Assembly: GCA_033239525.1 (NCBI GenBank)
Contig: BSYO01000024.1
Location: forward strand, 9,447,991 to 9,511,990
Reading direction: 5' to 3'
DNA: 64,000 nucleotides
DNA from: Nepenthes gracilis
Lineage: Eukaryota; Streptophyta; Magnoliopsida; Caryophyllales; Nepenthaceae
The notes under the pieces are model-generated. The model ran no database searches, was not told where the DNA came from, and saw only the letters and a list, made by a program, of their open reading frames with translations. Both the position numbers and the translations under genes were made by a program. This document shows positions 36,138 through 45,220 of the stretch, piece after piece; the stretch's first letter is position 1, and every line of letters begins with the position of its first letter.

Positions 36138-36480
36138 ACGAATATCCGGGATATGTCGGCATCCCTCAAAATCAGTCGGGCTCCATTATTTGTCACCATG
36201 GAGACGTCGGCCCGTCCAATGATCTCGGACGTCTCCATATTACCCATCTTCAATACTTTAGGGGCACTCAGAGTGTAAGTAGAGAACAACTCTTTCCTGG
36301 AGGTGACATGTATAGATGCACTAGAATCCACCACCCAGTCAGAGGCCTGCTCGGCCACGGTCACAGAGTCCTCAGACTCACAGGCTAAAAGGAGGTCACC
36401 TCCTGTGACAACAGAAACCGAGGACTCTTCCTTGCCACGTCTCTTTTCACCCCTATCTTTTTCAGTGTTTTCACGCTTTC
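36134..36480 (-). pseudogene. Tnt1-like aspartic protease
   Basis: Reads ASDWVVDSSASIHVTSRKEL. The usual copia protease motif is DSGAS; here the glycine of the active-site triad reads Ser (DSS). It continues to GARLILRDADISRIFV before a stop. Confidence 0.8.
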
Positions 36481-37201
36481 ACTTGTAACAAAACCTCTTG
36501 ATGTGCCTCTTGTTTCCACAATGATGGCATTTCATGTTCTGGTACCGAAAGCGTGACTTATTCTACCCTTTGTATTCAGACTTTGGACCACGTCCTCGGC
36601 TCCTTTCCCTTGATTCAGTGACAAGGACCTCGGAGTGCTGAGAAGTGGACGTACCCTGAGACCGCCGTCTTATCTCCTCGTTCAACATAGCTTCTTTAGC
36701 AATCTCCAAAATCACCACGCCATCAGGAGCTGTGTTGGCAATGGTGATCCTCATTACCTCCCATGAGTCCAGGAGGGTTGTCAGGAGCTAGAGTTCGAGC
36801 ACCTCATCCTCAAATTTGATCCCCATGCCACCCAGCCGATCCACACAGCCTTGAAATTCATTCAGGTGGTCAGCAACAGATGGGACATCCTTGTACCGAA
36901 TCTGCATGAGCTTCATCAAGTGAAAGATTTTATTATTGCCGGTCTTGGAGGCGTATAGCTTCTGTAATTTCTCCCACGACGTCTTGGCATTCGTCTCTCC
37001 TCTAACATGTTTGTACACGTTATCATCGACGAATTGCCGGATATAGCCGCACACTTGCTTGTTTTCCAGCGCCCACTCCTCGTCCGATTTTTTTGCCTGC
37101 TTTTGTGTGGCAAATATTGGATTGTGCATGAACTTCACAAAGAGCAAGTCCGACATCTTGCTCTACCAAGTGTCAAAATTGGTTCCGTTTAAGAAAGTCA
37201 T
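36481..37201 (-). pseudogene. Tnt1-like gag with CCHC zinc knuckle
   Basis: Likely start is Met at 37201 (MTFLNGTNFDTW then a stop), with the main part from 37156: MSDLLFVKFMHNPIF, DDNVYKHVRGETNAKTSWEK and DHLNEFQGCVDRLGGMGIKF, the UBN2-type copia gag. After a stop near 36788 comes a basic stretch, then CHHCGNKRHIKRFC (about 36490-36530), a complete CX2CX4HX4C knuckle. At least three stops interrupt it. Confidence 0.88.
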
Positions 37202-37255
37202 TTTGCTCCCGACCTCTATAACAGCCAGCAATAAGGTCACCGTTCAAATAACCAC

Positions 37256-37270
37256 GTCTCTTATACCACT
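37256..37270 (-). other. Primer-binding site of the Tnt1-like element
   Basis: AGTGGTATAAGAGAC immediately inside the 5' LTR (minus strand), a one-change form of the TGGTATCAGAG sequence complementary to initiator tRNA-Met. Confidence 0.75.
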
Positions 37271-38038
37271 TGTTGGCACAAAATAGAAGACACGGTGACC
37301 AGTCGGACAGACTACTCGGACGCCAACAAGGATGAGCGCTCATACGAACGTGCAACAGTAGAGATAGAATAAGTGAGAAAACATACACGAGATTTTAACA
37401 TGGAAAGACCCTTCTCAACTAAGAAAAAAATTACAAAAAGAATGCACTATAAACAATTGATTGTTTATAAGAATATTAGCTATACAAATCCAAACAAAGA
37501 AAATAATCACAAGTATATATCTCTCAATCTCTCTAGAAAAGTGTCTTTCTCTCTATATCTTTACAGCAAAAGCTTGCCCACAGCTCTCTCTGTACACGCT
37601 CAAGTGAAACATACCAAAGAAAGAGCACAAGTATATATATATACACAATGAAGCTAGTGGGCGGCCAGCCACCCTAATAGTAGGGTGGCAGGACCATGCC
37701 TCCTAGGCTGCCACAATAGGCGCACACCTGACGTGCAGAGTGGTAGGCCTGCCATCTGTTGGAAGTTATAGCCGCCTCAAACTTTCAATCAGGGTAGGCC
37801 AATCGCCCACCACCTGGGCGCAGGTTGTGTGAGACTACATGAGAGAGAGAGTCAACACCTAGGCTTTCAGATTCCTCATCCATATCTTCAACTACCTCTC
37901 AAATATGACTCCTCTAACTAGTCTTCGTCTATTTTGACAGACTTCTCGAACTGATATTCTCAGACCTCTCCAAAAGCCTGCGTCCATTTTCTTTCACATC
38001 TCCGCAGACAAAATACCACGAAGGGGGTAACTCTAACA
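37271..38038 (-). repeat. 5' LTR of the Tnt1-like element
   Basis: 768 bp, TGTTGGCACA...CTCTAACA on the plus strand; pairs with 32467-33233. Confidence 0.9.
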
Positions 38039-38043
38039 ATATA

Positions 38044-39092
38044 GTCATGAATAAATTTATATACGAAATGACAAGGTCAAATTTTGACTTTTAACAGCAC
38101 TACAATTATGTACTGTCTTGTTCGACGTGGCCTTACTAGAATTATGATTTTACTGTCACAAACATGAATTTTTAGTTTAGATAAATGTTAAGATCAAAAA
38201 AATTATCGCACTATAATTTTTTTATACAATTAATAATCTTTTATGTAAGTTTATTGAAAAAAATTCTAAGTAATATTTTTGTCAACTAAATATGATTTTT
38301 TTAGAAGTATTTTATAATTTTGGATAGTTTTGAGGAAATATAAATTTTTAAAAATTAAAAATTAAAAATTATATATTTATGAAACAGCCTAAATCATCCC
38401 AATTTTTTTTTTATATATATTCGGCCGATATTGTTATGATTTTTGGTCTAATTAACTAGATTTTATCATATTCTGTTCAATAATCAATTATAATTGTTTT
38501 TATAAATTTGATTGAAATTCGATTTTGATGAAGGCAGTATAAAACTAAAACATCCCTCAATTTATTATAACAAGATCAACTCTTACACTTACTTGAAAAA
38601 GAGATCGAAAACCCCAATACAAATCTCATTTCTATAAAATTAAAAGCTCAAAATACACGAAACTGCACGAAGATCTGCTTTTTTAGTACAAAGACCACGA
38701 CGCGGCAACTCCCTCTCTCTCTTGTACGCCAAAAGCACTTATGTCTTCCGCCTTTTATTTTACTGTTCACACGTTTCCCAGGCTACCTGCATGCAAAATA
38801 ATAAGTATCCCGGCTCTCTGCCATAGATTTAAATAAATATATAAACTAATCTTAAATATATCGTTCTTTTTAATTTTATTAATTTTTCAGGAAAAAGAAA
38901 AACATTTCTCTGAAGGACTGTAGAAGAGCATCCATATGTCTCAGTCATATGCTATAAAACTGATTGCATTTCATTTTTGTTAAGTTTTTCCAGATGCAAA
39001 ACCAAAAAGATAGCAATGAAAGTTTGTTTTTAAGTGATACAAGTAGGTAGTGTCTTCTTCGTCTGTGGAATTTTTTTTTTTTTAAAGTAATA
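38044..39092. other. AT-rich spacer, copy B, right of the Tnt1-like insertion
   Basis: Aligns with about 2590-3616 in copy A. Copy B has about 65 extra bases near 38154-38222 relative to A. It contains the 3' untranslated part of the gene at 39093-39635. No other gene seen. Confidence 0.5.
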
Positions 39093-39635
39093 TTAGTGGC
39101 TGGTAGTCATGGAATGAAGCTTACCGTGATAGTACGGAAGAGAGGTGGAATGTTTAGGGGTGGTGAGGGGGAGGAGGTGTAGCATGGATGTCATGAGGTG
39201 GTGGTGGCTTGTACACTGGCTTGGGATGAGGGTGTAGGTGCGGGTAAGGGTGTGGGTGATGGTAGACCGGCGGGGGAGGTGACTTGTAGACCGGGTGAGG
39301 TGGTGGATATTTGTGGGGTGGAAAAGGTGGTGGGGGTGGTACGCATGGTGGGGTGGCTTCTCGTGATGATGGTGGTGGTGCGGCTTCTCGTGATGATGGT
39401 GGTGGTGCTGCTCCTCGTGATGGTGGTGGTGCTCGCCCTTATCATGTGGTGGTGGGGAGTACTGGTGCTCATTGTGCGGTGGCTGCACATGGTAAGCCGG
39501 TGGAGGATGTGACGGTGGTGGGAAATTGTAGTTGGCTGCCATTAGACTAGGCAGGCTAAGAGAGACCAGCACAAGTAGAAGACAGATGGCCATCAAAGAG
39601 ACCATGGAAGACCCCTGCCTTGCCAACCTTCCCAT
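39093..39635 (-). pseudogene. His/Pro-rich extensin-like gene, copy B, frameshifted in the C-terminal third
   Basis: Same start (MGRLARQGSS), signal peptide and His-run region as copy A: His runs of 5, 6 and 6 with EEQ/EKP spacers at residues about 69-94. Within the Pro codons after HAYHP, at about 39330-39337, copy B has one base fewer than copy A (CCCCC instead of CCTCC plus one). The frame therefore shifts after residue about 101. The Pro/Tyr tail (SPPPPVY, KPVYKPPPP) is lost and a Thr/Ser/His/Leu-rich tail of about 79 residues is read instead, 180 residues in all, running through the position of the possible intron. TATA box kept at 39688-39696. It could still give a secreted His-rich protein, but loss of the extensin-like tail favours a pseudogene. 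Confidence 0.75.
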
Positions 39636-39687
39636 ATTGAATGGTATTTTTGAGATAGGAATGCCATAATCAAAGCCCCTCGACCTG

Positions 39688-39696
39688 TTTATATAG
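39688..39696 (-). promoter_or_regulatory. TATA box of the extensin-like gene, copy B
   Basis: CTATATAAA on the minus strand at the same distance from the ATG as in copy A. Confidence 0.6.
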
Positions 39697-39735
39697 CTTT
39701 GGACTTTACCTTCTATTACCCAAAAAATCACCGTA

Positions 39736-40373
39736 AATCACATTGGGTGGTTCATCATATATATTTTATTACTACATATTATATTACCTAAGTCAAAGAA
39801 ATTATAAAAATCAATTATAGATGGAATGTTACAAATCAATAGTATTACACAATTCAATGACATTCGGTGCAAGTTTTTGGACGTAAATGGTTAGTGTTAT
39901 AATTTTCATACTTGATTGATTGATTAGACGAAGCAAGCTGATTGAGGGAATAAAGAATTAGGGTGGGTCATTATTTTTCATTTGGCTATGCTATATCATA
40001 TAATTTAACAAAGAAGGTTTCTCATTTTTATAATAACATCATATTTTGTGCTTCATTTTATATCTTAAAAAGCTGGGTTGATGATTGAATTATGTATTTA
40101 TTTTTTTAAATCCAATTGTTTTATATTTGAATGTTTTAAAAGTCATTCCTTTCTTAATTTTTAAATATTTTCAACAAATAAGTTATTGTAATTAGTAATG
40201 ATAATTGGAATGCTATTATTTGGTTTTATACATATGTGATCTTACTAGATCTAAGTAGACAAAAGCTCGCAAATGGGAGGAAGAAATCTTTGTTGTTGAA
40301 AATAAGTTGTTATTAGATCTTTATAAAGTTGAACTAAACTTTCAAGTTGAATAATTCCTTAATGTAGAATAAT
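39736..40373. other. AT-rich upstream region of the extensin-like gene, copy B
   Basis: Aligns with 4206-4845 of copy A. No gene seen. Confidence 0.5.
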
Positions 40374-41139
40374 TGGCTCATAGGATTTCAGCACAGTAGC
40401 AACACTTTTTGTTTAGGTTATTTTCTTGTGAGTTTATACCAATTTGATATGTCATTTGATAGTTCGAACAATGACACACGAGTACTATACTAGTACGGAG
40501 TATTATAAACATTTGAAATGTTGATTCTAGAAGAAGAGTATTCGGGTTGGACTCTAAAAGCACATGAGACACCAAAAATAGTGGGCACATGTGCGAGGAG
40601 CAATCGAGGGGCACTCAAGGCACCATTTTTCGGTGGAATCCATACTTGAGGTGTGTCCAATGGGCACTCGAGTGCAACTTGTAGTATAAAAATGTGTTTA
40701 TGGGTTTTAGGGCAAGCAAGTTTGCAATTTTTAGACTTAGAGAACATTGTCTTTGAGAGAGAAAAGTAGTGAAAGAGAGAGAAAATGGATAAAATGAAGA
40801 TTTAAGTATCCGATTGAGTTTAGAATCAAATTTTAATCTCCACCGACCCTAGGTACGTTGTTTTTGGAATTAATTTTTCTATTCTTTTATCTTATACTCG
40901 TTATTCAGTCTAACTCATACAAGGTATTAAGTTCTTATATTTTATTTGAGTTTGTTTAATCAAATTATTATATAGCGGATATAATTTTGAAAGTATTGTC
41001 CAATATTTTTTTCTTATTTTAAAAAAGATTTTTCACGTAAAAATTATATATTCTTTATTATTTATGATTATTATTATTTACTCGTTGTACATTATAGAAT
41101 ATTTTTTCATTATTCAAATAAACGGGTTATATCCCGACA
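40374..41139 (+). mobile_element. Candidate solo LTR, copy B (more complete)
   Basis: Contains, in order, CTCGAG-rich U3, the perfect palindrome GCACTCGAGTGC (40664-40675), a TATA box (AGTATAAAAATG at about 40682), a GA-rich leader (40756-40790) and an AT-rich end terminating ATATCCCGACA. Layout is that of a plus-strand LTR. No coding part and no clear target duplication. Confidence 0.5.
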
Positions 41140-42089
41140 CGTTTCGCTAACTTGAAATGCTTCACTACAAGAAAGATGCTTTGCCAGTTCACTGCATTGT
41201 GAGCTTTACTATAGATGCTTCAATGTCGCCTGGACACTTGGGAGTGCAATTTAGAAGCATATATATGAATCTCTATATATTTCTTGGCAAGTTATTTTCT
41301 GACATATATATTTGTTTGTTAGAAATTAATATCAAATTTATTTTTTCTATTTGATTATTAATAATTTTATTTTCAATATTTTTAGTCATTTGACCAGTCG
41401 GTCAATCAACACATCAATGCTTAGATAGATTTTTGATTCACTTTCATTTTAGCTTACAATTTATGGGTCCCATATTTAATCAGGTTAGGTCTATCTTATT
41501 TTAGACGGTATCTAATAAATATTATTATTATAAAAAAATATATAAGTGATACTATATAATTTTTTATATTTTTAAAATTTTACCATCAAAGTTGATATAG
41601 TTATAGAGATGAAAAACATACTAAGTGTGTATGGCTTAAATTTTAGAAAGGGCACATGGTACTAGAGAAGAGGAGGCTATGGCACTTTCGGGAGCCGTTA
41701 GTTTTTAAATCTAACGGCTTATATTTTTTTAAAACAATAATAATAAATATATATTTTTATATATAAAATACTGTCCTTTATATTTTAAATCCAATGATAC
41801 CGCTTAACGTTAAAGACACTACATACGGGTTGCAATGCTTGTCGTAGCACCCCGCATCTACATGGTACTAATACAAGAGTATATATCACGTTGGACAAGG
41901 AAATCAGCGATCTGTGCCTCCAGTTTCTTCTTTATAAAGGATAAATAAAAAATATATTCTAATATGTTAATTTCGTTATATTTTTATACTTTATATTTTT
42001 TAATATCGAATTGCTTATATAATAATAAAACTCTAATAGTGTAAAGAATAAATAAATTTTAATTTTAGTTTTTATTTTTTTATCAAACT
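41140..42089. other. AT-rich spacer, copy B
   Basis: Aligns with 5464-6238 of copy A except for the MITE-like insertion at 41665-41859. No gene seen. Confidence 0.5.
41665..41859. mobile_element. MITE-like insertion, about 195 bp, possibly Mutator-type
   Basis: Flanked by the direct repeat ACATGGTACTA (41654-41664 and 41860-41870), which occurs once in copy A (6011-6021). The ends are loosely inverted: AGGAGGCTATGGC at the left against GGGGTGCTACGAC read from the right on the opposite strand. An internal perfect hairpin AGCCGTTAG / CTAACGGCT lies at about 41693-41720. A 9-11 bp duplication with G-rich imperfect terminal repeats fits a Mutator-like MITE; no coding capacity. Confidence 0.65.
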
Positions 42090-42600
42090 TGTTGGGTACA
42101 ATCTAGGCACGATTGATCCGACCCGATTGAAAATGAGGATTCAGATATCAGCAACCCGAATATGGCCACTAAGGACTAAGTTGATCAACCGAACAATTGA
42201 TTGGCAAGGAGAATGTAAAACTGAGCTATTAATGCCCCAATAAAATAATAAATAAAGTATTAAATTCTAATAAATAGTTATAATTAATCGAGAGATTATA
42301 AGATGAATTATAACAGCCTAATTCTATAACGGCCTAATAAAAGTCATGCATTAATAACTAGACGGTTACTAAACCAACACAAATAATTGTTGCACAATTA
42401 TGGTAATAGTTGGTATTCAATGTAGCGTAATGCCTCTCAATATAAGCGACAATTTTAAATAGACATAACGATTGGAACCTAAGCTATAAATACATATCCC
42501 TAACTAGGATTGGGGGATGGTTATATTGTTATAAAACAGACATCCAATTCTATACTTCGTATAATAATTTAGATCTAAAAAAAATGTAACAAAGCTTATA
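42090..42600 (+). mobile_element. LTR-like stretch, copy B
   Basis: Counterpart of 6239-6790: starts TGTTGGGTACAATC, with CTATAAATACATA at about 42484. No coding part. Confidence 0.3.
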
Positions 42601-42744
42601 TCAATTAAAATAAAGATACAATAATTTTCAAACTTTTTAGAATATAAGGATTTATTGAATTAAGAAATTTATTTAAATATTAAAATAAATTGTCAATATT
42701 TGTAATATTTTTCTGCTGGAATAAAATATGTATAAGATTTGCAA

Positions 42745-42900
42745 ATGGCTCGATCTGCTGGCCAAATTCTGCGTGAGAGACGTCACTCGGGTTTGATTGT
42801 CAGTTTCCATGAAAACCGCACATCGCGGAGAGTCGGGCATCGAAATCTACGTACATTATTTGTTCCTATGCATGAGAGAGGCAATGTACTAATTATATAA
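42745..42900 (+). CDS. Small ORF of unknown function, copy B
   Basis: 51 residues, MARSAGQILRERRHSG..., ending at TAA 42898-42900, the same length as 6920-7075 with no indel. It is a GC-rich island in AT-rich flanks. See the copy A entry for the differences. No family recognised. Confidence 0.25.
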   Translation: MARSAGQILRERRHSGLIVSFHENRTSRRVGHRNLRTLFVPMHERGNVLII

Positions 42901-43039
42901 TCGTATATCACTTAAGCATCGTCCTTAATAAAATAAAAATATTTATCTTTTTATTTTGATTATTTATTTTTAAATAAATAATTATAATTTAATTATTATA
43001 AAATAATTAATTTTAATTAATTTTTTTAAAATAAAATAA

Positions 43040-43390
43040 TTATTTTAATTTTTTAATAAATAAATAAATGATAACTATTTATTAAAAATAAACAAGTAAA
43101 ATATAAAATATATGAAACTCTTCCAAATCCCATCACTTATGAGCTGTGATTCATAAGCTGTTGGCAATGATATTAAATAATAATAAAAGAAGAAAGAAAA
43201 AACAATTATAAAAAAAATATTTTAATTTTTTAATAAATAAATAAATAAATAATAACTATATATTAAAAATAAAATAAAATATATGAAGCTCTTCCAGATC
43301 CCATCACTTATGAGCTGTGATTCATAAGCTGTTGACTATGATATTAAATAATAATAAAAGAGGAAAGAAAAAATAATTTAAAAAAAGAGA
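43040..43390. repeat. Local tandem duplication (about 180 bp, two units) in copy B
   Basis: Two units starting near 43047 and 43226, each with TTTTTTAATAAATAAATAAAT, a CTCTTCCA block and the hairpin CTTATGAGCTGTGATTCATA (perfect arms CTTATGA/TCATAAG). Copy A has one unit (about 7206-7390). Confidence 0.75.
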
Positions 43391-43463
43391 GAGAGAACAC
43401 AGCCCTTTTGTTTAATCACCGTCGTCTGTCGTGTTTTGTGCATTGTAATTCTACACTTTCAAG

Positions 43464-45215
43464 GCGCTCCAATCGAAATAAAATTATAACTTACCTAATG
43501 AAAAAATGCTTATCTTTAATTTTTAAATTTTTAATTTGTCCTCAAAATAAATATAATTTTAAGCTTTCAAATTTCTTATTTTCATATTAATTTTATATAA
43601 TAATTGTTAGACATTGATGGGGCTAAAACAACCACTAAAGCGAAATTTAGAATCGACTTTATACTTTTAGCAATTTTACGTGCTCTGTTTTTGAACTTTG
43701 GATTCGGTTGGGCCAGACTTCGGATGACACCCTTCACCCTTTCAGATGGTGTAACGCTTGAGCCTTTAGCTGCTGCGACAAACCATCTTAACGCCAATTT
43801 ATAGGTGAAAAACCATCACTTGCCTCAACCGAAGCATTTTGTACTCAAACCGATCAAGAAGCACTGATTAATTGACTTAATGGAAGAGTTATCGTCACTT
43901 AAATGGACCACTAATATTTTAAGAATTAATTGAGTTAAACGCTCTTGGCAAGGTTACAAATCGATCGAGGAAGACGAAGAGGACGAAACTAGTCTCTGCT
44001 GGGCTCGACTCGCTCGCCCTTCCTCGGATCCAGCTCGAATAAGCCGACTTCACGGCTCGGCTCACTGGCTTGGCGGCTCGATCGGCTTCATGGGCCGGCT
44101 CAGTTAATTTGGGCTGAAGCCCATAATAATTCGATCTACAAAAGTCCCATAATACTTGGAGTTTGAAAAAAATATTAAATCTCTTTGAAGTACTAGTATA
44201 GGTAATCTAATCTTAAAATATATAATAATTATTATTATAATACAAAACTATGACTATTGAATCACATAGTAATAGTTCTACCATTGTATTAAAACTCCAC
44301 TCCAAATTTGGCCTACTTTCATGCTAATTTTATATTAGTTAAGGTTTGTAGCCAAATTTATTACAATGTAAATAATATAATGGTACTTAAAAACTCAAAA
44401 ACAAAATAATTAAAAACATATATGAGGCAAAAGAATGCCTTAAACATTTATATTAACTGTACACTTATGATCAAAATATAATAAATTTGACACAAATTTC
44501 ACATATTATTATTTGGAACTATAACAAAATTTCAGAATAAAGTTAAGAAAAATAAATGAAAATATAAACATTTGACAATATATTTGTCATTTAAAGTCCA
44601 TTTATTTCGCAGAAAAAAATTATTAAAAAATAATTCCTTTATCTTTTAGTGTTCACCATACAATAAAAACATTTTTTTAAATATTTTTTAAATATTAGCA
44701 CAGACAGAAAGATAAGTTAACAATTTTTTTTCAAAAAAAATTTTAAAAATTTTTTAAATTAAGAAGTCATTTTTCAGACATCATTTACTATTTAGTAATG
44801 ACTACCCACATCTATTAAAAAGATTTTTTTCCAAAGATGTTATCATTGCAGGAGAATAATTTCTTAACATGTCACCAATCACCTGTTAATAATGACTCGA
44901 ATTGCCACCATAAATCAGCGAGTGGCACACCTTACATTGCCTATCACTTAATGGTGTGTGATGTCTCAAGCCTCCATCATTAGTCACCAATTATCAAAAA
45001 CTCAAACTCTGTTTCCAATCACTAAACTGTGTCTTTGCCTACCATTTTTGTTTGTCAACTATCACATTTTTTACCCTGACAACATAACAATTGCAAACTA
45101 TCACTGGTAATTGGCATTCCTACCCAATCACTGATCACAACCAACATCGCTTTCGGCTACCATATGGGTTGCTAGACAACTTGCTCTGACCTTATTCCAC
45201 CGGTTGTCAATAACA
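43464..45215. other. Unclassified low-copy sequence between the shared block and W2
   Basis: In copy A this part is missing together with the 5' end of W. A GC-richer patch at about 43640-43800 has overlapping ORFs on both strands, and another at 43975-44110 is rich in GGCTCG; neither shows a recognisable domain. The remainder is AT-rich with no repeat structure noticed. Confidence 0.4.
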
Positions 45216-45220
45216 GTTGT

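Larger units (their letters stand above)
32467..38038 (-). mobile_element. Tnt1/Tork-like Ty1/copia retrotransposon, full-length but decayed
   Basis: About 5.57 kb, bounded by TG...CA and the perfect 5-bp duplication ATATA (32462-32466 and 38039-38043). LTRs are 32467-33233 and 37271-38038. On the minus strand a primer site AGTGGTATAAGAGACG follows the 5' LTR, and the order is gag, zinc knuckle, protease, integrase, RT, RNase H, purine-rich GAGGGAAGTT, 3' LTR. The integrase-before-RT order defines copia. The gag wording (SDEEWALENKQVCGYIRQFV) is Tnt1-94-like. Several stops interrupt it. The site is empty in copy A (about 2580), so it inserted after the duplication. Confidence 0.93.

Noticed and set aside
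43582..43804. Overlapping 66-71 codon ORFs on both strands
   Set aside because: No domain, no duplicate in copy A and no start or splice context that decides a strand.
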